Source: DAORHV01 sp964513925 (GTDB lineage: Bacteria > Patescibacteriota > Gracilibacteria > Peribacterales > Peribacteraceae). From it: DNA of 64,000 nucleotides. The DNA is taken from assembly GCA_964513925.1 (NCBI GenBank), contig CAZENR010000007.1:1-64000 (forward strand). Direction: 5' to 3'. This document shows, in pieces, positions 44,592-53,234 of the stretch; within the stretch, counting starts at the first letter, position 1, and each line of letters begins with the position of its first letter. The notes beneath the pieces are model-generated. The model worked only from the letters and a program-made list of their open reading frames with translations, was not told where the DNA came from and did not search any database. The translations under genes and the position numbers were made by a program.

Positions 44592-44636
44592 AAGAAGTGA
44601 GGGGTGCTCAAGGATACCAGCCCTTGCCCGACCAGG

Positions 44637-45239
44637 CTACGCTCCCCGCCCGTACCAGGGAAGGAGTGTTTTTTTGTCGTACGAGAGTTGTTCCACCACA
44701 TCGGGCAAGACGGCTTCCACGGGGCGGGGGTTTGCGATCAACTGCATGCCTATTAGCAACGCCGCGTGTTCGGGTATCAATTCCCCGGCCCAGGCCGCCT
44801 GCTTCGGCAAGTGCGCAGCCTCCTCTACGGATAGGAGCACAGGCTCTGGCCAACGAGCGGCGTACGCGCCCATCCCGCGGGCAAACATGTGCGTTTTCTT
44901 CGTGGAATGCAGCCACATCCAGTCCCGTTCTTGTATGCGGTGTTTCCATACATCGCTGGCGTGCACGGCAGCGGCTGGCACGTTCAAGCCGTAGGCCAAT
45001 GCATTCACAATGCTCATTTGCACACGAAGCGTCATGAAGCCGCCGGGTCCGGCGATGGTGGCTATGCGCTCTATGTCCTGGAGCGTACACCCTGCATCAC
45101 GCACAAATGCTTCCAGCTGAGGCAGGAACGCAGCTTCGTCACGACTGTCTTCTACGCGCGACATGCCTATAACAGCTTTTTCGCCGACGAGGGCAAGCAG
45201 CTTCTCCGCACCGGCCAGATCTACGTACAAGGTTCTCAC
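44637..45239 (-). CDS. tsaB: tRNA threonylcarbamoyladenosine biosynthesis protein TsaB
   Basis: The 200-aa ASKHA-fold partner of TsaD in t6A synthesis. Seen: MRTLYVDLAG at the N-terminus, IATIAGPGGFMTLRVQMSIVNALAYGL as the conserved GPGSFTGLR-like block, and a diverged C-terminal half. The start is GTG 45239: TAGTGT (45246-45251) ends 6 nt upstream. It diverges from a glycosyltransferase gene with only 36 bp between start codons. TsaC is at 2219. Confidence 0.85.
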   Translation of the reverse strand: MRTLYVDLAGAEKLLALVGEKAVIGMSRVEDSRDEAAFLPQLEAFVRDAGCTLQDIERIATIAGPGGFMTLRVQMSIVNALAYGLNVPAAAVHASDVWKHRIQERDWMWLHSTKKTHMFARGMGAYAARWPEPVLLSVEEAAHLPKQAAWAGELIPEHAALLIGMQLIANPRPVEAVLPDVVEQLSYDKKTLLPWYGRGA

Positions 45240-45275
45240 TCACACACACTACCAGAGCAGGTATGATACGTATCC

Positions 45276-46112
45276 ATGGCGTTACTCTCCGTTGTCATTC
45301 CCACCCACCGGCGCGCCGATATCTTGGTGCAATGCCTGGAGTGCCTTGAGCGGCAAACCATTGCAGCCGACCTGGATGTGATCGTGGTAAGCGACGGACA
45401 CGATGACAAGACGGCAGCACTGTTTGTAAGCCCTGCTTGGCGATTTGCGCTGCGCTTCATCGAGGTGCCAAAAAGCCAGCAGGGCGTTGCCCGCAATGCG
45501 GGCGTGGCGTTAGCGACTGCCCCGCGTACCTTGTTTATTGGTGATGACATTTTGCTGGATGCCAATGCATGTGCCGTCCATGCCAAGCCGCTGCGTGCGG
45601 ATGCTGCAGTGCTGGGGTTTTCCACGTGGGATCCGGCGTGCGGCATTACGCCGGTGATGCGCTGGCTGGAGGCGTCTGGCTGGCAGTTTGGGTATCCGCA
45701 ACTTGCGCGCTATGCGCATGCCGCACTTCCCACAGAGCGCCAACATCTTTTTACGTACACCAGCCATATCAGCTTGCCCACTCCGACCGCCAAGGCGCAT
45801 GCCTTCCGCGAGGACATCCGCATGTACGGCTGGGAAGATGTGGAGTGGGGCATGCGACTCTGCGCATCGGGTGTGCCCTTATTCTACGAGCCCTCCGCCC
45901 GCGCATTGCACCACCACCACATCGAGCTGCCCCAGTCGCTGGAGCGCATGCGTACGCTGGGAAGGTCTGCAGTGGAGCTCAAGAAGAGCGTGCCACACTT
46001 CGATCGCGTGCCATCGGGGGCAAAGCTGCTGGCGTATCAGTTGCTAGGGATGTTTCCTACGATGGCGGGCAAACATCGGCGAGCGTTCCTGGAGGGATGC
46101 CTGTCTCTTTAG
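45276..46112 (+). CDS. Family 2 glycosyltransferase
   Basis: The 278-aa GT-A enzyme has LSVVIPTHRRADILVQCLECLE, DVIVVSDGHDD, RNAGVALATAPRTLFIGDDILLD (a DD metal motif) and YGWEDVEWGMRLCASG, the usual ED catalytic-region motif. It transfers a sugar to an unknown acceptor at the inner face of the membrane. TATGAT (45262-45267) ends 8 nt before ATG 45276. Confidence 0.92.
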   Translation: MALLSVVIPTHRRADILVQCLECLERQTIAADLDVIVVSDGHDDKTAALFVSPAWRFALRFIEVPKSQQGVARNAGVALATAPRTLFIGDDILLDANACAVHAKPLRADAAVLGFSTWDPACGITPVMRWLEASGWQFGYPQLARYAHAALPTERQHLFTYTSHISLPTPTAKAHAFREDIRMYGWEDVEWGMRLCASGVPLFYEPSARALHHHHIELPQSLERMRTLGRSAVELKKSVPHFDRVPSGAKLLAYQLLGMFPTMAGKHRRAFLEGCLSL

Positions 46113-46193
46113 GGCAAGAACAAGCCAATGGTAGACCTTGGGGGCATATGTTTTTTGCCGTGAGAAACCTCCTTCACTAGCATCGCGGTCTTC

Positions 46194-47483
46194 ATGAAAC
46201 ATTCTTTGCTCAAACCCCGGCCAGAGAGCGTAGAAGAAGATTTTGAAGCAATTTGCTCCTACGTACATGACAAATATCGCGGAAACGCGTTGCGGCGTCT
46301 GCATGCCATCGAGCGAGATGCGCTCACAACACCCATGCACCCTCAGTGCAACGTGTTCATTACTATTCCCGCCCGTCATAACGAGCAGGGATTGCGACAC
46401 ACTCTGGAATTGTACGCGCAGCAGCATGCAGCGAAGCAGAGCCCCCATTTCGAAGTAGATGTGTTGATTAACGGTCCGCAAGGCGTCGATTTGTTTGACT
46501 CTCCGGCATTCACAGATGCATTTCATGCGTACGAACAACTGAGTATCCCGGTCAACGTGTTCTTGGCGACATACTCCGCACAAGAGCGTCAAATCGGCCG
46601 CATTCGTCGCGATCTTGCGGTACTCACCTTGCGTCGCATGCTCAATAGCGGACATGCAGACCCGGGAGATGCCGTGCTGGTAACCAACGATGCCGATGCG
46701 CGAGACATCGCACCCGAGTACGTTTCCACCCTCGCACAACGCTTTGCATCGAATCCTTCGATTGCCGGGGCTACGGGATTCATCGATTTGCCGGACGAGG
46801 ACTTTCGGCAGGATCACGTGTTGTTTGCGGCACACCGCATGTCGCAAATGATCGAGTCCATCTATCGCGCAAAGCATCCGTTTCACCCGCTCACCATGCG
46901 CGGTGGCAGCTCTGCGTTCCGCGTGCGGGATTACGTACGCGCAGGCGGCCATGCCAGCTCTCGCATCAGCGAGCATCGACATCTGTACCGCTCGCTCGCC
47001 AAAGATCCGACTGTTTGCATCGAGCGTCTGCCGCGGGCCGGCGCAACGATCATTACCGATGCCCGCCGTCAGGTTGCCACGCTTGCCAGCGGAAGACCGG
47101 TGACTAACTCTTACCAGAATTTCGGACTTCCGGGGGACGTTGCGGAGCAGTATCAAACAGAAGTTCCCCAATCACCGGGCAGGTTGCTGGATAGCGGGAA
47201 ATTCTTGCATGACTTGCAGGAAGAAGTACGCGCGATGTTCGGGAAATTCGTGTCACTTCACCAAACATTTGGCGAAGATGCGGCAAGACAGCTCTTTCAT
47301 CGTGCTGCGTTTTTTGCCGGAATGAAGCTCACCTTCGACGAGCAGGGCAGGGTTTGCATCGATAACATCGATGCGCTTTCTGCGGGCATACGTGGTCGTT
47401 GGAATGCCGCCCTGGCAATACCTGTCACAGAGGCCTGGGCCGACGAAACACCGCCGCGCATAGCGGTGTCTTCATATGCCTAA
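46194..47483 (+). CDS. Glycosyltransferase-like protein (GT-A fold, divergent)
   Basis: The 429-aa protein has a GT2-like core: CNVFITIPARHNEQGLRHTLELY, FEVDVLINGPQ, VLVTNDADARDIAPEYVSTL as the DxD-containing strand, and HPLTMRGGSSAFRVRDYVRAGG. The C-terminal 140 residues do not match a family known to me. TAGCAT (46178-46183) lies 10 nt before ATG 46194. It lies 81 nt after the 45276 gene and probably acts in the same glycan pathway. Confidence 0.8.
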   Translation: MKHSLLKPRPESVEEDFEAICSYVHDKYRGNALRRLHAIERDALTTPMHPQCNVFITIPARHNEQGLRHTLELYAQQHAAKQSPHFEVDVLINGPQGVDLFDSPAFTDAFHAYEQLSIPVNVFLATYSAQERQIGRIRRDLAVLTLRRMLNSGHADPGDAVLVTNDADARDIAPEYVSTLAQRFASNPSIAGATGFIDLPDEDFRQDHVLFAAHRMSQMIESIYRAKHPFHPLTMRGGSSAFRVRDYVRAGGHASSRISEHRHLYRSLAKDPTVCIERLPRAGATIITDARRQVATLASGRPVTNSYQNFGLPGDVAEQYQTEVPQSPGRLLDSGKFLHDLQEEVRAMFGKFVSLHQTFGEDAARQLFHRAAFFAGMKLTFDEQGRVCIDNIDALSAGIRGRWNAALAIPVTEAWADETPPRIAVSSYA

Positions 47484-47509
47484 TTCATTGTGCGAACGGC
47501 GCTTTGTTC

Positions 47510-47538
47510 TTGCGTAAAGCCAACTGGACGCGTACAAT
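47510..47538 (+). promoter_or_regulatory. Promoter of nusA
   Basis: -35 TTGCGT (47510-47515), 17-nt spacer, -10 TACAAT (47533-47538). It leaves a leader of about 75 nt containing a weak hairpin (GTCCG...CGGAG) and a pyrimidine-rich tract (TTACCCCCTCCATCC) before ATG 47619. Confidence 0.72.
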
Positions 47539-47618
47539 TGTCCCAGATTCGAGTTTGCTCACTAGTCCGTTTCTACGGAGTGGTGGCTTCCCCGCATCAC
47601 CCGTTACCCCCTCCATCC

Positions 47619-48836
47619 ATGAAAGCGTCATTCATCGCAGCCATTAACCAAATCTGCGCCGAGAAGAACGTAAAGCCAGAAGACGTGCTGGAAGCAGTCA
47701 AATTGGCCATTGCTACCGCGTACCGCAAGGACTACGGCAACAAAGAACAGGAAATTCGCATTGTCCTGCGCGAAGACCAAGACATGCCAAGCGTGCTTCT
47801 GGTGAAGGAGGTCGTAGAAGAGGTGTTGAACGAGAACTTCGAAATTTCCGTCAAGGATGCCAAGAAAGTAAAACCCGATGCCGAGGAGGGAGATGAAATT
47901 GAGATCGATGTCACGCCGGTAGGCTACGGCCGCATTGCCGCCCAGGCCGCAAAGCAGGTCATTATCCAGAAGCTGCAAGAAGTGGAGAAGAAGAGCTTGT
48001 TCGAAATGTTCAAAGACCGTGAGAACGAGCTGCTTACCGCAAGCGTGACCAAGGTGGAGCCGAACTGGGTGACGCTGGAGGTGGAAGGCATGACCGTTTC
48101 GCTGCCGTGGCGCGAGCAAATTCCGGGCGAGCACTACTACACCGGCAAGCGCATTCGCGTGTATTTGGACAAGGTGGAACTCACCGGTAAGGGTCCTCAG
48201 CTGCGCATTTCTCGCACCCATGCCAACTTGGTGCGCAAGTTGCTTGAGCTGGAAATTCCGGAAATCCGCAACGGCGATGTGCAGATTATGGCCATCGCTC
48301 GCGATGCCGGCATGCGCAGCAAGGTTGCAGTGAAGAGCGCCGACGCTCGCATCGACCCCATTGGCGCCTGCGTGGGCCAGAAGGGCGTGCGCATCCAGGC
48401 GGTAATGGAGGAAATCAACGGCGAGCGCGTAGATATGATCGAGTGGTCCGATGATCCGATTAAGCTCATTTCCACCGCATTGCAGCCTGCATCCATTTCC
48501 GCAGTCATCATCGTTAATGCCCAAGAGCACAAAGACGAGGAAGGTCGTGCAATCAAGAAGCGTGCAGCCGTCTTCGTAGAGGAGGCGCAGCGTCCCATGG
48601 CGATTGGCAAGAAGGGGCAGAACATCCGCCTCGCGACCCAGCTCACCGGCTTCGAGTTGGACATGTACAACTACGAAGAGTTGCCTGCATTCAAGGCCAA
48701 GCTTGCCGAGCTGAAGGGCGAAGATGTGGCTGTTGCCATCATCAACCCGCCGGCAGCAGAGGGTGTCGAAGGTGCCGCAGCGGAAGCTCCTGCCGCTGCC
48801 GAGGAGCCGAAGACCGAGGAGAAGAAGGCGGAGTAG
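47619..48836 (+). CDS. nusA: Transcription termination/antitermination factor NusA
   Basis: Binds RNA polymerase and RNA. The 405-aa protein has an N-terminal polymerase-binding domain (NQICAEKNVKPEDVLEAVKLAIATAYRKDYG), S1 domain (LLTASVTKVEPNWVTLEVEG), KH1 (IDPIGACVGQKGVRIQAV) and KH2 (RPMAIGKKGQNIRLATQLTG), ending in an Ala/Glu/Pro tail. The longer open frame includes the leader and is rejected. It is monocistronic between its own promoter and terminator; the usual rimP and infB neighbours are absent. Confidence 0.96.
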   Translation: MKASFIAAINQICAEKNVKPEDVLEAVKLAIATAYRKDYGNKEQEIRIVLREDQDMPSVLLVKEVVEEVLNENFEISVKDAKKVKPDAEEGDEIEIDVTPVGYGRIAAQAAKQVIIQKLQEVEKKSLFEMFKDRENELLTASVTKVEPNWVTLEVEGMTVSLPWREQIPGEHYYTGKRIRVYLDKVELTGKGPQLRISRTHANLVRKLLELEIPEIRNGDVQIMAIARDAGMRSKVAVKSADARIDPIGACVGQKGVRIQAVMEEINGERVDMIEWSDDPIKLISTALQPASISAVIIVNAQEHKDEEGRAIKKRAAVFVEEAQRPMAIGKKGQNIRLATQLTGFELDMYNYEELPAFKAKLAELKGEDVAVAIINPPAAEGVEGAAAEAPAAAEEPKTEEKKAE

Positions 48837-48860
48837 TGCATCACTCGTGCGCAAAAGAAG

Positions 48861-48887
48861 CCGCATCCGTCGTGGGTGCGGTTTTTT
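48861..48887 (+). terminator. Rho-independent terminator of nusA
   Basis: Stem CCGCATCC/GGGTGCGG with loop GTCGT, followed by six T. It lies between the nusA stop and the leaderless start of the next gene. Confidence 0.92.
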
Positions 48888-48910
48888 GTTTGCTGCGCTA
48901 TGCTCCTTTG

Positions 48911-51226
48911 GTGAAACTGCCCGCACTCCCCATCGTTGTTCTAGACACCGAGACAACCGGTTTCGTGCCGCGCACGCACCGTGTCATTGAGTATGCCTGC
49001 GTCGCGCTGAGCGAAGGCAAGCCGGTTTCCGAGTATGAGCAGCTGCTCTCCATTCCAGCAGACATTCCGCCGCACGTGCAGGTTATTACGAATATTCGCA
49101 ATGAAGATCTTGTAGGCAAGCCGGCGTTTGCCGACATTCACGCAAAGATCGCGGCCATGGTCACCCCCGAGACCCTGGTGGTGGGGCAGAACGTCCGTTT
49201 CGACATCGGCATGCTGAAGGGCGAAGGTTGGGATCTTTCGGCACAACCATGGATCGATACATCCATGCTGGCGTCACTCGTGTTCCCGGAGCTTGCCAGC
49301 TACTCGCTTGGCTACTTAAGCGAGGTGCTGAAACTCAATCACGAACCCAAACACCGTGCTCTTGGCGATGTACATGCCACCGTGGAACTGTTGGCGAAAT
49401 GCTGGGAACGACTTTGCCAACTACCGGCGGCATCTCGTGCCCAACTGCAATCCATTGCCATGCGTTCGCCAGCCGGGTACCGCATGCTCTTTGCGGCACT
49501 TGAGGGTGAAGCCACAGGAAAGGCGAAGCCGACATGGCTGAAGCGCGGCATTACGCGCGATACGGCAACACGTCCGGCGGACGCCGTGCCTTCGGAGGCG
49601 GAAAAGGGCAGCGTGTGCTTGCTGGAAGAAGATCTCGACCCGCACTTTGTGTTGCGTTGCTTGCAACCAGCAAAAGGGAAGCGGCGCTGGGTTGCAGTCA
49701 AGAATTTGGAAGCATGGGTACGGCGCTTTGGCACTCCAAGCGGTTCTTGCGTGCTCTTTCCCCCGGAGCTGGTGCTGCGCCCCGATGCCGGCAAGCAATT
49801 CCTTGCACAGGAGACGTTCACGGAGGATGAGTGCACCCTGGCAATGAAACTGGAGCTATACGCGCCTACCGTACGTGCGGATGTTCCAGTCCACGGCGAT
49901 GAGCACGCAGTTTGGACCGGCAAATTGGCGTGCGCCCGCGGCGATGCGGCTTACATCGCCCAGGTACAAGCCGATGCGCAGACGGTCATTATCGATCATC
50001 AAGAGCTTCTGAAGCTGGCTCAAGACAGCTCTTTGTTGCTTGAGGGTGCCACCGAAGTCGTAATAGACGATGCTTCCATGCTGGAAGACACCGCCACCGC
50101 GGCGTACGGCTGGCATTGCGCCGTAGCGCCGCTACGAGCAGCGGCATCCGGCGATGCGCTGCTGACAAAATTCGTCGACTTGCTGGAGCTGTGGATAGAG
50201 AAGACGCGGGGCGGAACGGATGTGCGCTACGTAGTCGGGGCGGACATTGGCAGCCGCGAGGCCGAAGGATTGCGAGAGATCGTGCAGCAAGTGCTCAAAT
50301 CCGCCTCTGCCCCTCGCGTACAACAGTACCTGGAGTCCGTTGCCGCGATTTTGGACCCCACGAATTTGGCGGGCCGCATTACGTGGATGGAAGTCTTCCA
50401 AGACGGCAGCCGACATTTGCGTTCGGTGCCCGAAGACATTGCTTCGGTGCTCAAGCAGCGGCTGTTCGATGCGTACCCTACATCGCTCATTGTGCCGCCA
50501 AAGTCGGCCCTGCTGCTCAAAAGCATTCTGCCGACAGGCATGAAGACGCGTGTCACGACGCTTGCACTGCCGCCGCCCAGTGCGCCAAACATTCGCTTTC
50601 CGGAACCATCCGGGTTACAGCAAATCTTCGCCGGTACGCACACCGGCAAGACCGTGTTGCTGGTTGGAAGCAAGCGCATTATAGAAGATGTGTTCGTGCG
50701 GCACTCACTGCGATTGGAAAAAGAAGGCGTGACGCTCATCTGTCAGGGGTTCAACGGGGGACAGGGCCGCATGCAGGCGGAGTTCGCCGCCGCGGTAGGC
50801 CCCGCGATATTGGTGGTAACGCCTTGGACGTACGAAACCTTCGAGCTCCCGCCAAATACCGTCGACCGGTTACTGGTGCAAACGTTGCCCTTCGACCACC
50901 CTTCCCATGCCGTCGTCGGCCGTCGGTCGGAGCGATTCCGCGATCCGTTCAACGAGTACTCTTTGCCGCGCGTGCTGCATCGCCTGTTTAGACTGCTGCG
51001 CACCTTCTGCAAGCACCGCACTACGGATGCGGCGGCGGAGTTCATAGATGAACGACTGCGTACCAAGGCTTACGGCAAAGTCATTCGTGCCATGCTGGAG
51101 CAGCTAAGCGCCACAGCCGGAGCACCGCTGCCGTCGGGGTTTGCGCGCACGACAGTGACAGAAGCGCCCAAGCGCACCAAGACCGCCAAGAAAAAGCCGG
51201 AAAGCGGGCAGATGTCATTGCTGTAA
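48911..51226 (+). CDS. DnaQ-like exonuclease fused to a degenerate DinG-like helicase
   Basis: The 771-aa protein has a DEDDh exonuclease domain in residues 1-175 (VVLDTETTGFV, GQNVRFDIGMLKG, HRALGDVHATVELL), as in DNA polymerase III epsilon. The rest has the length of a DinG/XPD helicase but no intact Walker A. VVIDDASMLED stands where DEAH would be; THTGKTVLLVGSKRIIEDV, ILVVTPWTYETFELPP, VQTLPFDHPSHAVV and the C-terminal end resemble the second RecA domain. The start is GTG 48911: TATGCT (48899-48904) ends 6 nt before it, and the earlier in-frame ATG lies upstream of the nusA terminator. The helicase part is probably not an ATPase. Confidence 0.85.
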   Translation: MKLPALPIVVLDTETTGFVPRTHRVIEYACVALSEGKPVSEYEQLLSIPADIPPHVQVITNIRNEDLVGKPAFADIHAKIAAMVTPETLVVGQNVRFDIGMLKGEGWDLSAQPWIDTSMLASLVFPELASYSLGYLSEVLKLNHEPKHRALGDVHATVELLAKCWERLCQLPAASRAQLQSIAMRSPAGYRMLFAALEGEATGKAKPTWLKRGITRDTATRPADAVPSEAEKGSVCLLEEDLDPHFVLRCLQPAKGKRRWVAVKNLEAWVRRFGTPSGSCVLFPPELVLRPDAGKQFLAQETFTEDECTLAMKLELYAPTVRADVPVHGDEHAVWTGKLACARGDAAYIAQVQADAQTVIIDHQELLKLAQDSSLLLEGATEVVIDDASMLEDTATAAYGWHCAVAPLRAAASGDALLTKFVDLLELWIEKTRGGTDVRYVVGADIGSREAEGLREIVQQVLKSASAPRVQQYLESVAAILDPTNLAGRITWMEVFQDGSRHLRSVPEDIASVLKQRLFDAYPTSLIVPPKSALLLKSILPTGMKTRVTTLALPPPSAPNIRFPEPSGLQQIFAGTHTGKTVLLVGSKRIIEDVFVRHSLRLEKEGVTLICQGFNGGQGRMQAEFAAAVGPAILVVTPWTYETFELPPNTVDRLLVQTLPFDHPSHAVVGRRSERFRDPFNEYSLPRVLHRLFRLLRTFCKHRTTDAAAEFIDERLRTKAYGKVIRAMLEQLSATAGAPLPSGFARTTVTEAPKRTKTAKKKPESGQMSLL

Positions 51227-51227
51227 C

Positions 51228-51262
51228 AAAAGGATTCCAGGGACTCCGCGGAATCCTCTTTT
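51228..51262. terminator. Bidirectional terminator built from the GATTCC/GACTCC repeat (copy 3)
   Basis: AAAAGGATTCC (51228-51238) and GGAATCC followed by TCTTTT (51250-51262) form a stem between two convergent genes. The loop holds AGGGACTCCGC, the same unit family as at 24256, 28519 and 52685. Confidence 0.75.
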
Positions 51263-52655
51263 AATCTGCGCCTTTGCCAAACAGCACCACAAAGACCGTG
51301 CGCCACAGAATCCATACATCCAGGAACAGCGACCACTCTTCAATGTACTGCATGTCGTAACGCACTTCGTCCTCGAAGCGCAGGTTCGATCTGCCCGATA
51401 CCTGAGCAAGTCCAGTCACGCCCGGACGCACCGCGAACACGCGTCGCTGGCTATCTCTGTATCGCTGCACTTCGTCCGGCAAGTGCGGTCGTGGCCCAAC
51501 CAACGCAAGTTGTCCGGCCAAGACATTCAGCAGTTGTGGCAGCTCGTCTATGCTCCAGCGGCGCAGCAGGCGGCCAAACGGCGTGACTCGCGGGTCATTG
51601 TGCATTTTAAACAACGGGCCGTCGCTTCTGTGACTGAGTGCCGCGAGCGTGGCTTTTTGTGCATCCGCATCGCGGACCATGGTGCGAAATTTCAGTACGG
51701 GAATAAGCCGTTTCCCGTGCTGGCCCACGCGCCTGCTGACATAGAACACCGGAAAACCGCTCGTAAGCACAATGCCGATTGCCACTATGACCATCAAGGG
51801 GCTGAGCAGCAGTAGCAATGCGGCGGAGCCGACGATGTCGGCAATGCGCTTCCATACTCGGCCCCAGCCATCCAGTGGCGTCGGTTCGAACTTGAGCAGC
51901 GGCACCATGCCCAGTCTGTCCATGGAAAGTTGCTGCGGAGCATCGGCGAAGACCGGTGGCAAAAACGCGTAGCCAATGTGATGGCTTCGGCAGTAGTCGA
52001 TAATATGCACGGTATCGTCGCTGCTGGGCGCCGGATCGGTGTGCAGCACCAAATCCACATGTCGCTCATGCTCAAAACGGTGCACGCCCTCCATGTCCAT
52101 GAGGTGACCCACATACCGAAAGCGCACGTCGCCGCGCAATGCTTCGCGAATGGCATCTGGTAGATCGCGGCCACCCAGCGATATTACCGTGCGTACTCCT
52201 ATGCCGCGTCGCAGGCATGCGCGTTGCAAGAGCACCATGGATGCGCGGCATGCCACCGCAAACAGCGTCAGCAGCAGCGTTGCTTGCAGCAGCAGGGCGC
52301 GTGAGAAGAAGAGCTGCTTCTGCACCAAGAAGAACCATGCAATCACCAGCGTAAGCCACAAGCCAGATGCCAGTACCGTTCGCCCAAGTTCGCGCCACGG
52401 TCCCAGCGTTACTCGCAACGTGTACAAGCGCAGGGCTGCCACTACGCCGATGTATACGGCTGCCCATGGCAGCACGAATGTTTGAACGTAGTAGCGGAAT
52501 TCCGGCAGGTTGGATGGCTGGGTAATAACCTGCAGTCCGGGCAGCAGATCGATATTCGCCTCGCGGAGGCGGTAGGCAAGCAGCAATGCAGCCAGTGTTG
52601 CCAGCGCATCGAGCGGCACGCGCAGGACGCCGAAGAGGATCTCGGAATACTTCAC
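51261..52655 (-). CDS. Undecaprenyl-phosphate sugar-1-phosphate transferase (polyprenyl glycosylphosphotransferase, WcaJ/WbaP-like)
   Basis: The 464-aa membrane protein has four to five N-terminal hydrophobic helices, a CoA-binding-like middle domain (RTVISLGGRDLPDAIREAL) and the C-terminal catalytic transferase domain. That domain has KRIADIVGSAALLLLLSPLM, VGQHGKRLIPVLKFRTMV, RWSIDELPQLLNVLAGQLALVGPRP and PGVTGLAQVSGRS. It starts assembly of a surface glycan by loading the first sugar-1-phosphate on the lipid carrier. The start is GTG 52655: TATACT (52664-52669) ends 8 nt before it. An upstream ATG lies beyond that promoter. Confidence 0.93.
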   Translation of the reverse strand: MKYSEILFGVLRVPLDALATLAALLLAYRLREANIDLLPGLQVITQPSNLPEFRYYVQTFVLPWAAVYIGVVAALRLYTLRVTLGPWRELGRTVLASGLWLTLVIAWFFLVQKQLFFSRALLLQATLLLTLFAVACRASMVLLQRACLRRGIGVRTVISLGGRDLPDAIREALRGDVRFRYVGHLMDMEGVHRFEHERHVDLVLHTDPAPSSDDTVHIIDYCRSHHIGYAFLPPVFADAPQQLSMDRLGMVPLLKFEPTPLDGWGRVWKRIADIVGSAALLLLLSPLMVIVAIGIVLTSGFPVFYVSRRVGQHGKRLIPVLKFRTMVRDADAQKATLAALSHRSDGPLFKMHNDPRVTPFGRLLRRWSIDELPQLLNVLAGQLALVGPRPHLPDEVQRYRDSQRRVFAVRPGVTGLAQVSGRSNLRFEDEVRYDMQYIEEWSLFLDVWILWRTVFVVLFGKGAD

Positions 52656-52684
52656 AGGGGGTGAGTATAGCGGAAGGATGCCAA

Positions 52685-52710
52685 AGAATCCCTGGAGTCC
52701 ATGCATTCCC
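52685..52710. repeat. Intergenic GATTCC/GACTCC repeat cluster, copy 4
   Basis: Units GAATCC, GGAGTCC and GCATTCC lie between the sugar-transferase promoter and the rnpB terminator. It is the same family as the copies at 24256, 28519 and 51228, here in inverse orientation. Confidence 0.6.
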
Positions 52711-52716
52711 AACATA

Positions 52717-52743
52717 CAAAAAACACCCGAATGGAATCGGATG
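52717..52743 (-). terminator. Rho-independent terminator of rnpB
   Basis: Minus strand: stem CATCCGATT / ATTCGGGTG (one G-T pair) with a short loop, followed by a T tract (A run at 52717-52723 on plus). Confidence 0.9.
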
Positions 52744-52749
52744 TCGTTT

Positions 52750-53151
52750 GTCCTGCTCTTCTATACGCCGGATTCTGTCTGTCCCGCTTTGGGCGGGAGA
52801 GGCGACCATCTCTCTAGGCCAATCATTGCTGAAGGGCTCAAGCGGAGGGGTAGCTGGCGCGACGGAACCATCGCGAATTCCTGCCACCCAATTCCTCCTT
52901 GCACCACCAAGAGTTTACCGATCCGCCTACTTTCGCAGGCGAGATGCCCCGTAGGGCCGTTTCACTCCCATCGTTTGGTCCCCGGAGACCGGAGATGTAC
53001 GTGACGGGACTCGTCTCTGTGGCACTGGTCCTCACACGCGTTTTGGATATATCGCGCGTGGGTGGGCGTTACCCACATGGCGTTCCATTGGTGTCCGGAC
53101 GTTCCTCTCGTCCCGCCGAAGCGGGGCCAGCGGTCGCCCAAAGAGCAGGAC
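52750..53151 (-). ncRNA. rnpB: RNase P RNA (bacterial type A-like)
   Basis: Catalytic RNA of tRNA 5' maturation. The two ends pair in an 11-bp P1 helix: GTCCTGCTCTT at the 5' end (53151-53141) and AAGAGCAGGAC at the 3' end (52760-52750). The P4 strands are GAGGAACGTCCGG (53107-53095) and AGAATCCGGCGTATAG (52776-52761). Both differ from the common AAG...CTT form by a matching change (C at 53101, G at 52766), so pairing is kept. Length is 402 nt. It has its own promoter at 53156-53184 and terminator at 52717-52743. Confidence 0.95.
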
Positions 53152-53155
53152 TCTC

Positions 53156-53184
53156 ATTATCCTCCATTCTAAGCCAACCTTCAA
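53156..53184 (-). promoter_or_regulatory. Promoter of rnpB
   Basis: Minus strand: -35 TTGAAG (53179-53184), 17-nt spacer, -10 GATAAT (53156-53161). The predicted start is within a few bases of the 5' strand of P1 at 53151. Confidence 0.75.
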
Positions 53185-53234
53185 GCTATCGATGGAGTTT
53201 TTTGCGAGAGCTTGTACACTGGTTCCCGGAATAA

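Noticed and set aside
46044..47171. 375-codon minus-strand frame opposite the glycosyltransferase-like gene at 46194
   Set aside because: No motif and no promoter; the plus strand has glycosyltransferase blocks.
47628..48956. 442-codon minus-strand frame over nusA
   Set aside because: It is the exact shadow of nusA on the other strand and would read through the nusA terminator; no conserved motif.
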